DNA of 57,176 bases from an uncultured Sediminibacterium sp. (GCF_946481145.1 NZ_CAMLMJ010000026.1:1-57176); one strand, 5' to 3'. Shown: positions 1 through 8,872, numbered from the stretch's first letter. The notes: generated from the letters alone by a model not told the origin. Translations and numbers: made by a program.

Positions 1-55
1 GTCGGATGTCGGATGTCGGATGTCGGATGTCGGATGTCGGATGTCGGATGTCGGA
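1..55. repeat. Tandem heptamer array, unit GTCGGAT
   Basis: The window opens with seven perfect copies of the 7-bp unit GTCGGAT followed by a six-base partial copy. The left limit lies outside the window, so the true copy number is unknown. The array ends 76 bp before the stop codon of the metallo-hydrolase gene that runs toward it. Its unit recurs in inverted orientation at 104-131, so the two blocks can pair as stem arms. Small reading frames crossing it only translate the repeat and are not genes. Confidence 0.95.
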
Positions 56-103
56 CAATTTTTGGGAATCCAAGTTAACAAAGTTCCTGGAATGTCCCCT
101 AAA

Positions 104-131
104 TCCGACATCAGCCATCAGACATCAGCCA
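104..131. repeat. Degenerate heptad block, inverted relative to the 1-55 array
   Basis: Four adjacent heptads (TCCGACA, TCAGCCA, TCAGACA, TCAGCCA) directly abut the stop codon of the minus-strand metallo-hydrolase at 132-134. Read on the other strand the first is TGTCGGA, the unit of the array at 1-55, and the rest are one- or two-base variants. With that array it forms an inverted repeat with a spacer of about 48 bp. It may act as a 3' stem for the metallo-hydrolase mRNA; no T-tract is seen. Confidence 0.8.
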
Positions 132-1547
132 TCAATTCAGTACTTCTTTCGATTTTTCAAAATCAAACTTATCCGTCAGTTCTTTTATCTTGCCCCAGCC
201 GCCTACTACATTGCGGAGGTTATGGATGCCTTGTCTTTTCATGAGAGAGGCTGCAATAACACTTCTGTATCCGCCTGCACAATGCACATAGATATTATGG
301 TTGTCTTCGAGGTTTGCCATACTACCTGGGTCCGTCAGTTCATCTAAAGGAATGTTCAGCGCTTCTTTGATATGTCCATCTGCATATTCCGGTACTTTTC
401 GAACATCTACAATAACCAGTTGGTCATCGAATGGCATATCCATCGCCAATTCATCTGCTTCTACATCAATGATCATATCAATTTGTTCCTGGTTATTTTT
501 CCAGGTTTCAAAACCACCGGACAAATGCCCACCAAATTTTTCGAAGCCGACGCGGGTTAATCTGATGATACTTTCTTTTTCACTGCCGGTTTCAGTAACC
601 AAAACAATTTCTTTATCGAATGGTAACAAACTACCTGCCCATTCCGCAAAGCGACCTTCAAGTCCGATAAAGATGGAGCCTGGAACAAAACCTTCTGTAA
701 ATACATCGGCTTTTCTGGTGTCAACGATGATTACATTCGGGTCTTTCATTTTAAGTTTGAAAGCTGGAATATCTAAGGTATTCATACCTGTGGCCAGCAC
801 GGCTTCAAGATTATTATATCCTTCTTTATTGATGCGGGCATTAATCGGAAAATATTGAGGAGGAGCTGCTAATCCTTCTGTAACCGCTTTAATAAAGTCC
901 TCTTTACTCTGTTGTTGTAAGGCGTAGTTACTTTTTTTCTGTTCACCAATGGTACTGAATGTTTCAGGACCAAGGTTTTTGCCGCAACTGCTACCGGCAC
1001 CATGAGCAGGATAAACAATGATTTCATCTGCCAGCGGAAGTATTTTGGTTTGAATACTTTCGTACATCATTCCCGCAAGGTCTTCCGTTGTTATTTCATT
1101 TGTTTTTTGGGCAAGATCGGGTCTACCAACATCACCAACAAACAAAGTATCACCGGTAAAGAGGGCATAATCTTTACCAGTTTCCTCTTTCAATAAATAA
1201 CAACTGCTCTCCAGAGTATGACCTGGTGTGTGTAATACAGTCATACTCAGTTTTCCTATAGAAAATACCTCCCCATCCTTTGCAACATGAACAGGGAAGT
1301 TGGTTTGGGTGGCTGGTCCATAAACAATTGTAGCACCTGTTGCAGCAGCAAGATCAAGGTGGCCACTTACAAAATCGGCATGAAAATGCGTTTCGAAAAT
1401 GTATTTTATTTTGCTGTTCCTTTCTCTTGCAAGGCTGGTATACGCTTCAATGTCGCGCATAGGGTCTATCACTGCTGCGATTCCATCACTTTCAATATAA
1501 TAGGCTGCTTCGCTGAGACAGCCAGTATATAGTTGTTTTACAAACAT
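132..1547 (-). CDS. Metallo-beta-lactamase-fold hydrolase with two rhodanese domains (persulfide dioxygenase-like)
   Basis: This 471-residue protein has an N-terminal metallo-beta-lactamase fold (about 1-230). Metal ligands visible are H54, H56 and D58 in THFHAD, H110 in HTPGH, D133 in TGDTLF and H182 in PAHG. This pattern fits the ETHE1/Blh/CstB persulfide dioxygenase group, which oxidises glutathione or related persulfides in the cytoplasm. Two rhodanese domains follow, at about 255-350 and 365-465. Only the second has the active-site cysteine (C423 in HCAGGYRS); the matching loop of the first reads VTETGSEK with no cysteine, so it is probably structural. An ArsR regulator lies 89 bp upstream on the same strand, which suggests sulfide or persulfide control. 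The family is clear; the exact substrate is inferred. There is no signal peptide. Confidence 0.85.
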   Translation of the reverse strand: MFVKQLYTGCLSEAAYYIESDGIAAVIDPMRDIEAYTSLARERNSKIKYIFETHFHADFVSGHLDLAAATGATIVYGPATQTNFPVHVAKDGEVFSIGKLSMTVLHTPGHTLESSCYLLKEETGKDYALFTGDTLFVGDVGRPDLAQKTNEITTEDLAGMMYESIQTKILPLADEIIVYPAHGAGSSCGKNLGPETFSTIGEQKKSNYALQQQSKEDFIKAVTEGLAAPPQYFPINARINKEGYNNLEAVLATGMNTLDIPAFKLKMKDPNVIIVDTRKADVFTEGFVPGSIFIGLEGRFAEWAGSLLPFDKEIVLVTETGSEKESIIRLTRVGFEKFGGHLSGGFETWKNNQEQIDMIIDVEADELAMDMPFDDQLVIVDVRKVPEYADGHIKEALNIPLDELTDPGSMANLEDNHNIYVHCAGGYRSVIAASLMKRQGIHNLRNVVGGWGKIKELTDKFDFEKSKEVLN

Positions 1548-1636
1548 ATTTTGGCGAGTTTAGGCAAAGATACACCCAAGGATCAGGCCAGACCCTTATG
1601 AATTATGGAAAAACAGGCGTTTTGTCAGTTAAACTG

Positions 1637-1972
1637 TCAACCAACCAGCGATTCTACAAACCCGACTACTTCGGATAATCGGCTGTAGTTGACTGAATAG
1701 AAGATGAACTTACCGTCTCTTGTAGTACTTACAATACCGGCTCGTCGGAGGATGGCGAGGTGTTGTGAAGCTACAGATTGCTCCAGCCTAAGCTTTACAT
1801 AAATTTCTGTAACCGTCATTTTTTGATGATCGTCGAGTAATTTGATGATTTGCTGTCGGAGCTTGTGGTTGATCGAGCGGAGTATCAAAGCAGCCTTCTT
1901 CGTATGGAGGAAGTCCACCTTTACCGCGTTTTTGCCGTTGTTTAATACAACGGATTGTAATGATTGACTCAT
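1637..1972 (-). CDS. ArsR/SmtB-family winged-helix transcriptional regulator without cysteines
   Basis: A protein of about 111 residues with the ArsR winged-helix layout: helix pair around KLRQQIIKLLDDH, recognition helix in SVASQHLAILRRAGIV, and a wing at TTRDGKFIFYSV. I start it at the ATG at 1972; an in-frame TTG at 2002 would add ten residues without family support. It lies upstream of the persulfide dioxygenase-like gene on the same strand, as in bigR-blh type sulfide loci. Unlike BigR or SqrR it has no cysteine at all, so it cannot sense persulfide by a thiol switch and lacks the usual thiol metal site. A 9-bp inverted repeat 45 bp upstream of the start may be its operator. Family call is firm; the inducer is unknown. 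Confidence 0.88.
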   Translation of the reverse strand: MSQSLQSVVLNNGKNAVKVDFLHTKKAALILRSINHKLRQQIIKLLDDHQKMTVTEIYVKLRLEQSVASQHLAILRRAGIVSTTRDGKFIFYSVNYSRLSEVVGFVESLVG

Positions 1973-2016
1973 GACAATTAAGTTATGATGGGGGGTTAAC
2001 AAACTAAAATTGCACT

Positions 2017-2040
2017 TATAAAGATATATAAATCTTTATA
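2017..2040. promoter_or_regulatory. Palindromic candidate operator upstream of the ArsR gene
   Basis: Perfect inverted repeat with arms TATAAAGAT (2017-2025) and ATCTTTATA (2032-2040) around six A/T bases, followed directly by another CTTTATA. It lies 45-68 bp upstream of the ArsR start codon, and AT-rich dyads in this position are typical autoregulatory sites of ArsR proteins. AT-richness makes chance symmetry possible, so the role is inferred. Confidence 0.45.
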
Positions 2041-2085
2041 CTTTATAGGCATATTTTTTAGGTCCAAGATTTTTGACGTGTTTGT

Positions 2086-2760
2086 TCACTTTTTCGCCGT
2101 ATCAAAAAATGGCTTGAGATACAATGGTTCGCTGTAAGCAAGGTCGGCGAAATCCTTTCGGAAAAAGGCTTTTAGCGAAAGGGAAGCAAGGTGACTACTA
2201 TCATGTTTCACCTCCTCAAAACGGGCATTTGGGTGGGATAAAAATTTGCTTAATTTTTTCATTCCTGATCCTGAAAAACAAACAGTTTCCTTCTCCAAAA
2301 AATCCGCAAACGTTTGCTCTTCCAATACCAGTGCCTGTGGTTCCAACCGAACTTTGAGTTCTCGGTTGTAAATGGCCGTAAATACTTCCATTCTCCTGGC
2401 ATCTATTAGTGGACAAAAACAGCTAATAGGCTCATCCACAGCTTCTATGGCAGCAATAGCCATTACTTCCAGTGTGTTTACTATGATCAGGGGTTTATTT
2501 ATAGCAAAGCATAGACCCTTGGCCGTGGCCATGCCAACCCTTAATCCTGTATAGCTACCCGGACCGCCAGTAACTGCAATCGCTGACAAGTCGGTAAGTT
2601 GGAGGTCAGATTTTTGTAAAATTTCAGCAATGGCGGGTTGAATAAAACCAGCATGGTTTTTTTGATCATCGCTTGTCAGCATAAACAACACAGTATCCTC
2701 TTTGCTAAGGCAAACACTGGCACTCTCAGTTGCGGTATCAATATTTAGGATATAACTCAT
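2086..2760 (-). CDS. tsaB: tRNA threonylcarbamoyladenosine biosynthesis protein TsaB
   Basis: A 224-residue protein of the ASKHA (sugar kinase/Hsp70) fold. It opens with the TsaB-type ILNIDTATESASVCL strand and carries the hallmark GGPGSYTGLRVGMATAKGL segment near residues 65-85. TsaB scaffolds the TsaBDE complex that makes the universal t6A37 modification on ANN-decoding tRNAs in the cytoplasm. Length matches the usual 220-235 residues. Its ATG overlaps the stop of the upstream gene by four bases (ATGA), which points to translational coupling with the dehydrogenase-like gene. The ArsR gene lies downstream on the same strand across a 113-bp gap that holds the putative operator. Confidence 0.93.
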   Translation of the reverse strand: MSYILNIDTATESASVCLSKEDTVLFMLTSDDQKNHAGFIQPAIAEILQKSDLQLTDLSAIAVTGGPGSYTGLRVGMATAKGLCFAINKPLIIVNTLEVMAIAAIEAVDEPISCFCPLIDARRMEVFTAIYNRELKVRLEPQALVLEEQTFADFLEKETVCFSGSGMKKLSKFLSHPNARFEEVKHDSSHLASLSLKAFFRKDFADLAYSEPLYLKPFFDTAKK

Positions 2761-3380
2761 TTTGCGGCAATCGATTGTACATATTCATTTTCAAGAGCCG
2801 GCGCAGGGGTATAGCGCTTGTCTTCTTCTGAAAGCATCGACAATAACTTGTAAACCTTTTCGATCCCAATTTTTTCACACCATTCAAAAGGACCCATCGG
2901 ATAATTAGTACCCAGTTTCATCGCTGTATCTATATCCGCCTTACTACTCACATTATCGCCCCAGGCAAAATAAGCTTCATTAATAATCATAGAAATTACC
3001 CTTGCTGTAATCATACCAGGTACATCAGGTACAAACGTATAGGGCCAATGTAGCTGATTCAATATGTCTTTTACTTCTTCTTCATGACCACCAGCTACAA
3101 GTTCTACAATTGGTCTTTGCAAAAAACCATTCCATGCATTGATGCGCACGTAATTCGGAGGTAATTCAGACTGAGTAAGCAGCACAGCATTCGCAAAAAC
3201 AATACTGTCGCCCGCTTCAGGAATCGGCTGGTCATCTTCTTCAAAATTTAGATTGAACCAGATCGCTTTTTGTTCGGGCAAACTATCATAACCATACCTG
3301 TAAATCTGGCAACCAGCCGGTATGGGTTTTGATAAAAATTCCTGGTATTGCTCTGTTGTTCCTTTTACCACTATTTGCAT
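2757..3380 (-). CDS. Shortened 3-hydroxyacyl-CoA dehydrogenase-like protein (C-terminal domain, no NAD site)
   Basis: A 207-residue protein whose second half (about 118-190) matches the 3-hydroxyacyl-CoA dehydrogenase C-terminal helical domain: PGMITARVISMIINEA followed by DIDTAMKLGTNYPMGPFEW. The front half is too short for a full Rossmann domain and has no GxGxxG motif. It keeps the strand VRINAW...RPIVELVAGG that corresponds to VRITHFFNP...PLVEVV of full enzymes, but the catalytic histidine position holds alanine (A82), while the partner glutamate (E93) remains. It is therefore probably not a dehydrogenase; a binding or structural role is possible. The stop overlaps the tsaB start by four bases. 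An exact Bacteroidetes promoter box lies only four bases upstream of the ATG. Confidence 0.7.
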   Translation of the reverse strand: MQIVVKGTTEQYQEFLSKPIPAGCQIYRYGYDSLPEQKAIWFNLNFEEDDQPIPEAGDSIVFANAVLLTQSELPPNYVRINAWNGFLQRPIVELVAGGHEEEVKDILNQLHWPYTFVPDVPGMITARVISMIINEAYFAWGDNVSSKADIDTAMKLGTNYPMGPFEWCEKIGIEKVYKLLSMLSEEDKRYTPAPALENEYVQSIAAK

Positions 3381-3384
3381 CTTG

Positions 3385-3392
3385 CAAATTTA
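3385..3392 (-). promoter_or_regulatory. Bacteroidetes -7 box TAAATTTG for the dehydrogenase-like/tsaB operon
   Basis: An exact match to the Bacteroidetes -7 consensus TAnnTTTG on the minus strand, ending four bases before the ATG at 3380. Transcription would then begin at or next to the start codon, giving a leaderless or nearly leaderless mRNA. No good -33 TTG lies at the expected spacing. Confidence 0.4.
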
Positions 3393-3444
3393 GGTTGGTG
3401 GGTTGATAGAAAAACACCAAATTGCCGGCATAAATAAAGTATCC

Positions 3445-3831
3445 ATGTCAAAACAAGTCATCAATACCCCGAAAGCACCCGCCCCCATTGGTCCTTATAG
3501 TCAGGCAGTTAAAGCAAATGGTATGGTTTACCTGAGTGGTCAGGTTGCCTTCGATCCTGCTACGGGAGAGTTGCTCACGAGCGATTTAAAAACAGAAACT
3601 CACCGGGTAATGCAAAACCTTGCAGCAGTACTCGAAGAAGCCCATATAACATTCGAACATGTTGTAAAAACGACCATATTCCTCAGTGATATGGGGCATT
3701 TCGGAGAAGTGAATGAAGTATATGGCAGCTATTTTAAAGGAGATTTTCCTGCACGTGAAACAGTAGCAGTAAAAACACTCCCCAAAAATGTGAACGTAGA
3801 AATCAGTATGATTGCTGTGGTAGATTTATAA
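3445..3831 (+). CDS. ridA: RidA family enamine/imine deaminase
   Basis: A 128-residue RidA (YjgF/YER057c/UK114) protein. It has the typical N-terminal NTPKAPAPIGPYSQAVKANG, the YLSGQVAFDPATGEL strand, the VVKTTIFLSDM segment, and the catalytic arginine R104 in FPARETV with E119 near the C-terminus. RidA hydrolyses reactive enamine/imine intermediates such as 2-aminoacrylate released by PLP enzymes, so protecting them in the cytoplasm; it acts as a trimer. I chose the ATG at 3445 because the reading frame upstream does not match the family. Its last six bases overlap the 3' end of the convergent epimerase gene. It is divergent from the dehydrogenase-like gene. Confidence 0.95.
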   Translation: MSKQVINTPKAPAPIGPYSQAVKANGMVYLSGQVAFDPATGELLTSDLKTETHRVMQNLAAVLEEAHITFEHVVKTTIFLSDMGHFGEVNEVYGSYFKGDFPARETVAVKTLPKNVNVEISMIAVVDL

Positions 3832-4767
3832 TAGTGTGATTCGATAACCAGTTGTACAGTTAATTGATTCTCCCGGTTGTAAATATTTCAACCCAATTTT
3901 ATTATTAAATGCATCAGGTGCAGCGGTAAGATTTTCTATCGCTATACTCTTGCGATGCGGTGGTGTATATACCTGTAAATATGGATAAGTTGAATCAGGT
4001 TCGATACTGATCATTATGTTACTATTCTTTAAAATGCAGGTTACTGATTCATTTTGTGATAATGCATAGCAATTATCTAGTTCAATACCAGCCAGTAAAG
4101 TACCATTCAGAAATCGACCATCTTGTTCTTCTTCACCAGTAGGTAATAAATCAGCATCAAAAACCAGTTTTTTAGCTGTATTAAACTGAAGTGTAGCTGT
4201 ATCAATTGATTCTCCAACGGTAAAATAAGGATGCCAGCCATCCGTAAATGGAATACGATTTGTGTGCAGGTTGGTAGCTTCTGTAGTTACGGTGAGGTAG
4301 TTGTTGGCGTATAAGGTCCAGGTAATAGCAAGCCTATATTCAAAAGGAAATCCTTTATCGGTCCCCTTGTAATGGTAGGATAAACATACCCATGCTTTTT
4401 CACCGTTTGCACCCTTTTCTGTGATGGTAAAATCTGCATGGCATAAAAGTCCATGTATGGCATGTCCATTCAAATAGAAGCCTTCGATTTTGAAGTTTTG
4501 TTGTTCGAAGCTGTATTGTCCATCCCGCATCCTGCATACAAATGGACTCAGTTTTGCACTTTTGAAGCCATTATTCATTTCCAGCCTTGCATTTGCCACA
4601 TCTACAAAGCCATCGATGATATTATAACTTAGTCCTTCTTTTTGCGCAGTAAAAGCATTTAATAATGCACCAAAGCAGAAGATTTCTGCCGTAGTTCCCA
4701 AGGTTTCGTCACAAAGAATGATCTTCTTATCGTTGCTTAGCCCCTCTTCCCTGATGCTGAATGCCAT
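3826..4767 (-). CDS. Aldose 1-epimerase (galactose mutarotase-like) family protein
   Basis: A 313-residue protein with the galactose-mutarotase beta-sandwich pattern: HAIHGLLCHADF near residues 103-114 gives the first active-site histidine, and FTDGWHPYFTVGE near 178-190 matches the second histidine region of aldose epimerases (usually a xHPYFNL-type motif). A late glutamate near the C-terminus (SIAIENLTAAPDAFNN) matches the catalytic-base region. The family interconverts alpha and beta anomers of sugars; several members act on sugar phosphates, so the substrate stays open. There is no signal peptide, so it is cytoplasmic. It is divergent from the mutase gene with a 95-bp gap and convergent with ridA. 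Confidence 0.85.
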   Translation of the reverse strand: MAFSIREEGLSNDKKIILCDETLGTTAEIFCFGALLNAFTAQKEGLSYNIIDGFVDVANARLEMNNGFKSAKLSPFVCRMRDGQYSFEQQNFKIEGFYLNGHAIHGLLCHADFTITEKGANGEKAWVCLSYHYKGTDKGFPFEYRLAITWTLYANNYLTVTTEATNLHTNRIPFTDGWHPYFTVGESIDTATLQFNTAKKLVFDADLLPTGEEEQDGRFLNGTLLAGIELDNCYALSQNESVTCILKNSNIMISIEPDSTYPYLQVYTPPHRKSIAIENLTAAPDAFNNKIGLKYLQPGESINCTTGYRITLL

Positions 4768-4832
4768 TTTATTCTTTTTGTAAACTTATGCATCAAAAAA
4801 CTAACGATTGTTAACCATTTGAAGGAAAGCCG

Positions 4833-4840
4833 TAAATTTG
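4833..4840 (+). promoter_or_regulatory. Bacteroidetes -7 box TAAATTTG for the B12 mutase gene
   Basis: Exact match to TAnnTTTG, 22 bases before the ATG at 4863. A TTG at 4808-4810 lies 22 bases upstream of it, slightly more than the usual spacing for a -33 element. It supports the ATG at 4863 over the in-frame GTG at 4848, which would sit almost at the expected transcription start. Confidence 0.5.
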
Positions 4841-4862
4841 CATCTCAGTGAAAAGAAAGGAT

Positions 4863-7800
4863 ATGTCGTACCAACCACAGCATAAAATACGCATTGTAAC
4901 TGCAGCCAGCCTGTTCGACGGGCATGATGCGGCTATTAATATCATGCGCAGGATTTTACAATCGAAAGGAGCAGAAATAATACACCTTGGTCATAATAGG
5001 AGCGTGGCAGAAATAGTGGAGTGTGCCATCGAAGAAGATGCTCAGGGAATAGCCATTACCAGTTACCAGGGCGGTCATGTGGAATTCTTTAAATACATGC
5101 GTGACTTACTGGATCAGAATGGCTGTGGACACATCAAAATATTTGGCGGCGGCGGTGGTACTATCTTACCGGAAGAGATCAGGGAACTGCATCATTATGG
5201 CATTACCCGGATTTATAGTCCGGATGATGGTCGCCAAATGGGACTGGAGGGAATGATTGAAGATGTGATTCGTCAATGTGATTTTAACCTGAATGGGAGT
5301 GGTGTTTATACCAAACCCATGACTTTGGGTGAAGTAAAAGACATTCGCACCATTGCGCGTCAGATTACCAATGCAGAAAATGGAGTAAATAGCAAACAGG
5401 TTGAGAAAAACATACAAAAGGAAGATAAACCAATACCTGTTTTAGGCATTACAGGAACAGGTGGTGCAGGAAAGAGTTCAGTAACAGATGAGATAGTACG
5501 TAGGTATCTCCAACTATTTGAAAATAGTACCATCGCTGTTATCTCGGTTGATCCTTCCAAGAAAAAAACAGGTGGTGCACTATTGGGCGACCGTATCCGC
5601 ATGAATGCCATATCACATCCACGTGCTTATATGCGCAGCCTGGCAACACGCGATGATAATACCGCATTAAGTGCGCATGTACAGGATGCTATTGATATCT
5701 GCAAAAAAGCTGCATTTGATTTTATAATTCTTGAATCAGCCGGGGTAGGACAAAGTGATGCCTCTATCCTCGATTTCTGCAATGTGAGTCTTTATGTAAT
5801 GACACCGGAATACGGTGCTGCATCTCAACTCGAAAAAATCAATATGCTTGATTATGCGGATGTGGTTTGTATCAATAAGTTTGATAAAGCAGGTGCATTA
5901 GACGCACTACATGATGTACGTAAACAATATAAACGCAACCATGGTTTATGGACCGCAAAAGATGAAGATCTTCCCATTGTAGGTACTATCGCAGCTCAGT
6001 TTAATGATGCAGGTGTAAATACATTGTTTGAAAAAATAATGCAGGTTGTTGAAACAAAAACCAAAGTAAAATTTGGGGATTATTCAAAGGAAGTTACATC
6101 TGGCGAAACAACCACCAAATCGCAGATCATTCCTCCTAAGCGTGTTCGGTATCTGGCAGAAATTGCAGATAATAACCGTTCTTATGATGTTTGGGTAAAT
6201 GAACAAACAACACTGGCAAGCAAACTTTATCAAATCACCGGAACACTTGCTTCGGTAGAAGGTGAGCTGGCAAAGGGGTTGGAAGAAGTAAAACAATCAT
6301 TCGAAAAGCAATTGCACCCAGATTGTAAATCACTTATCGATCAATGGCCCTCACTGGTTAATAAATATGAAGCCGACTTTTTTGAATATAAAGTACGCGA
6401 TAAAATAATCAGACAGCCACTCACAACTACTTCACTTAGTAAAACACGCATACCTAAAGTAGTATTACCGAAGTACAAGGATTGGGGCGATATTCTACGC
6501 TGGCAGTTACAGGAAAATGTACCAGGCTCATTTCCTTATACCTCAGGTGTGTTTGAATTGAAAAGACAGGGTGAAGATCCAACTCGTATGTTTGCAGGTG
6601 AAGGAGGACCAGAGCGCACCAATAAACGATTCCATTATGTGTCTTTAGGGCAACCTGCTATTCGGCTTTCTACAGCTTTCGATAGTGTAACACTTTATGG
6701 GGAAGACCCTGCGGTACGTCCGGATATTTATGGTAAAATTGGTAACAGTGGTGTAAGTATTGCCACTGTTGATGACGCCAAGAAATTATACAGCGGTTTT
6801 GATCTGTGTGATCCAAAAACTTCGGTTAGTATGACCATTAATGGTCCAGCACCTATACTGCTTGCATTCTTTATGAATGCAGCAATTGATCAGTTATGTG
6901 AAAAGTATATCGCAGAAAATGGTTTAAGAGACAAGGTTGAAGAAGTGTTTGCGCACAAATACAAACATGCACCAAAACCGGTTTACTATAATCCGGCTTC
7001 ACCAGAAAGATTACCCGAGGGCAATAGTGGGCTTGGACTGGGCTTGCTTGGTTTAACGGGTGATGAAGTGTTACCTGCAGATGTATATGAAAAAATTAAA
7101 GCAGAAGCTTTATCACAAGTGCGGGGAACCGTACAGGCAGATATTCTTAAAGAAGATCAGGCACAGAATACCTGCATATTCTCTACAGAATTTGCTTTGA
7201 AACTAATGGGTGATGTACAATCTTATTTTATCGATCATAAGGTTCGTAATTTTTATAGTGTAAGTATTAGTGGTTACCATATAGCGGAAGCTGGCGCTAA
7301 CCCAATTACACAATTAGCCTTTACATTGGCAAATGGCTTTACTTATGTAGAGTACTACCTAAGCAGGGGAATGTATATCGATGATTTCGCACCTAACCTT
7401 TCTTTCTTCTTCAGCAATGGAATGGATCCTGAATATAGCGTGATAGGCCGTGTAGCCAGACGTATTTGGGCGAAAGCCATGAAAAATAAATACAAGGGAA
7501 ATGAGCGTTCTCAAAAATTAAAATACCATATTCAAACCAGTGGAAGAAGCCTGCATGCACAAGAGATAGATTTTAATGATATCAGAACTACGCTGCAAGC
7601 ACTTTATGCCATCTATGATAACTGTAATAGCCTTCATACCAATGCTTATGATGAAGCGATCACCACACCAACGGAAGAAAGTGTGCGGAGGGCAATGGCC
7701 ATTCAATTGATTATTAACAGAGAACTTGGAACAGCTAATACAGAAAACTTTATCCAGGGAAGTTTTGCAATTGAAGAACTGACTGATCTGGTGGAAGAAG

Positions 7801-8222
7801 CAGTATTGACGGAGTTTGAAAGAATCAGTGAAAGAGGTGGTGTGCTAGGTGCAATGGAAAGAATGTACCAGCGAAATAAGATACAAGAAGAAAGCCTTTA
7901 CTACGAAACCTTAAAACATACGGGAGAATTACCACTGATTGGAGTAAATACTTTCTTGAATAAAAAGGGAAGTCCTACAGTGTTGCCTGGCGAAGTGATT
8001 CGTTCTACTACCGAAGAAAAGGAACAACAAATTCAGAACCTGCAGGCATTCTGGAAAAGAAATGAAGACAAATCTGCCTCTGCAATTGCAACACTCAAAC
8101 AAACGGCCCGTCAGAATGGAAACCTGTTTGAAGCATTGATGGAGACGGTGAAATACTGTTCATTAGGACAGATAACACATGCGCTGTATGAAGTTGGCGG
8201 ACAATACCGACGTAATATGTAA
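4863..8222 (+). CDS. icmF: Fused B12-dependent acyl-CoA mutase (isobutyryl-CoA mutase fused, IcmF)
   Basis: A 1119-residue protein with three parts in the order unique to IcmF. The N-terminal cobalamin-binding domain (about 5-140) has DGHDAA (D19, H21) as its base-off B12 motif. A MeaB/MeaI-type GTPase chaperone (about 190-400) has the P-loop GTGGAGKS (198-205) and the NKFD guanine motif. A large (beta/alpha)8 mutase domain (about 530-1119) has [20 protein letters not shown]. Such proteins rearrange isobutyryl-CoA and n-butyryl-CoA with adenosylcobalamin, the GTPase gating cofactor loading. A related acyl-CoA substrate is possible, because specificity depends on few active-site residues. The start is the ATG at 4863, preceded by an exact promoter box. 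The gene stands alone; a small secreted protein follows after 48 bp. Confidence 0.93.
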   Translation: MSYQPQHKIRIVTAASLFDGHDAAINIMRRILQSKGAEIIHLGHNRSVAEIVECAIEEDAQGIAITSYQGGHVEFFKYMRDLLDQNGCGHIKIFGGGGGTILPEEIRELHHYGITRIYSPDDGRQMGLEGMIEDVIRQCDFNLNGSGVYTKPMTLGEVKDIRTIARQITNAENGVNSKQVEKNIQKEDKPIPVLGITGTGGAGKSSVTDEIVRRYLQLFENSTIAVISVDPSKKKTGGALLGDRIRMNAISHPRAYMRSLATRDDNTALSAHVQDAIDICKKAAFDFIILESAGVGQSDASILDFCNVSLYVMTPEYGAASQLEKINMLDYADVVCINKFDKAGALDALHDVRKQYKRNHGLWTAKDEDLPIVGTIAAQFNDAGVNTLFEKIMQVVETKTKVKFGDYSKEVTSGETTTKSQIIPPKRVRYLAEIADNNRSYDVWVNEQTTLASKLYQITGTLASVEGELAKGLEEVKQSFEKQLHPDCKSLIDQWPSLVNKYEADFFEYKVRDKIIRQPLTTTSLSKTRIPKVVLPKYKDWGDILRWQLQENVPGSFPYTSGVFELKRQGEDPTRMFAGEGGPERTNKRFHYVSLGQPAIRLSTAFDSVTLYGEDPAVRPDIYGKIGNSGVSIATVDDAKKLYSGFDLCDPKTSVSMTINGPAPILLAFFMNAAIDQLCEKYIAENGLRDKVEEVFAHKYKHAPKPVYYNPASPERLPEGNSGLGLGLLGLTGDEVLPADVYEKIKAEALSQVRGTVQADILKEDQAQNTCIFSTEFALKLMGDVQSYFIDHKVRNFYSVSISGYHIAEAGANPITQLAFTLANGFTYVEYYLSRGMYIDDFAPNLSFFFSNGMDPEYSVIGRVARRIWAKAMKNKYKGNERSQKLKYHIQTSGRSLHAQEIDFNDIRTTLQALYAIYDNCNSLHTNAYDEAITTPTEESVRRAMAIQLIINRELGTANTENFIQGSFAIEELTDLVEEAVLTEFERISERGGVLGAMERMYQRNKIQEESLYYETLKHTGELPLIGVNTFLNKKGSPTVLPGEVIRSTTEEKEQQIQNLQAFWKRNEDKSASAIATLKQTARQNGNLFEALMETVKYCSLGQITHALYEVGGQYRRNM

Positions 8223-8270
8223 GGCTTCCAAAAAGTTTCAGTATTTTGAGTGCTCAATAATATTGATCTG

Positions 8271-8867
8271 ATGCATAATCTGTTGACCCGTATTATTATC
8301 GTTTGTTTTCTTGCATGTCCATTTGTTTCAAATGCGCAACAAGCTGCCCGTAAATACGATTCTACCATGAAAATTGGTAAAGCAGGCTATAAAGTAGTTT
8401 GCAATAATCGTAATGCAGATAAAAATACCATCAGCATTTCTCCTATTGGTTTTGATAACAGTGTTCGTGATTTCAGTTTTGAAATCATGGGACGGGTTCG
8501 CAGGGCAGAAGTGGATGATGTGAACCGCGATAATTTCCCAGATCTCGTATTATACGTATATAATGGCGATACACTAAATAAAGGAACAGTTATTTGTATC
8601 AGCTCTGAAGGAAATAACAATGTAATGCCAATTACTTTTCCCGATATCCTCGACGACCCTAAACTGAGAGATGGCTACAAAGGGAACGATGAATACTTAC
8701 TTATGGAAGGTATTCTCACGCGCAGGTTTCCATTATTCGCAGCCGATAGTTCCGGGGTTTCAGTGCCTACCGGAAAAACCAGGCAGGTGATGTACCGAGT
8801 TATACCGGGTGAAAAAGGGGGACAGAAATTTACGGTCATGCGTACTTATGATTATGTGAAGCAGTAA
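8271..8867 (+). CDS. Secreted hypothetical protein with a calcium-loop-like motif
   Basis: A protein of about 198 residues starting at the ATG at 8271, with a clear signal peptide (LLTRIIIVCFLACPFVSNAQ). The rest is beta-rich. Near residues 80-90 the segment DDVNRDNFPDL resembles the Asp/Asn-rich calcium loop of FG-GAP/VCBS-type or EF-hand-like repeats, but only one copy is present. I do not recognise the family. It follows the mutase gene by 48 bp on the same strand and could be co-transcribed, yet a periplasmic protein has no obvious link to a cytoplasmic acyl-CoA mutase. The intergenic palindromic element begins five bases after its stop. Confidence 0.75.
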   Translation: MHNLLTRIIIVCFLACPFVSNAQQAARKYDSTMKIGKAGYKVVCNNRNADKNTISISPIGFDNSVRDFSFEIMGRVRRAEVDDVNRDNFPDLVLYVYNGDTLNKGTVICISSEGNNNVMPITFPDILDDPKLRDGYKGNDEYLLMEGILTRRFPLFAADSSGVSVPTGKTRQVMYRVIPGEKGGQKFTVMRTYDYVKQ

Positions 8868-8872
8868 TTTTT

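Noticed and set aside
6..347. Short plus-strand reading frames across the heptamer array
   Set aside because: They only translate the 7-bp repeat and antisense of the metallo-hydrolase; no recognisable protein.
301..858. Plus-strand frame of 185 codons opposite the metallo-hydrolase gene
   Set aside because: It is a mirror of a clear protein on the other strand, and the translation is Ser/Pro/Ile-rich without any family signal.
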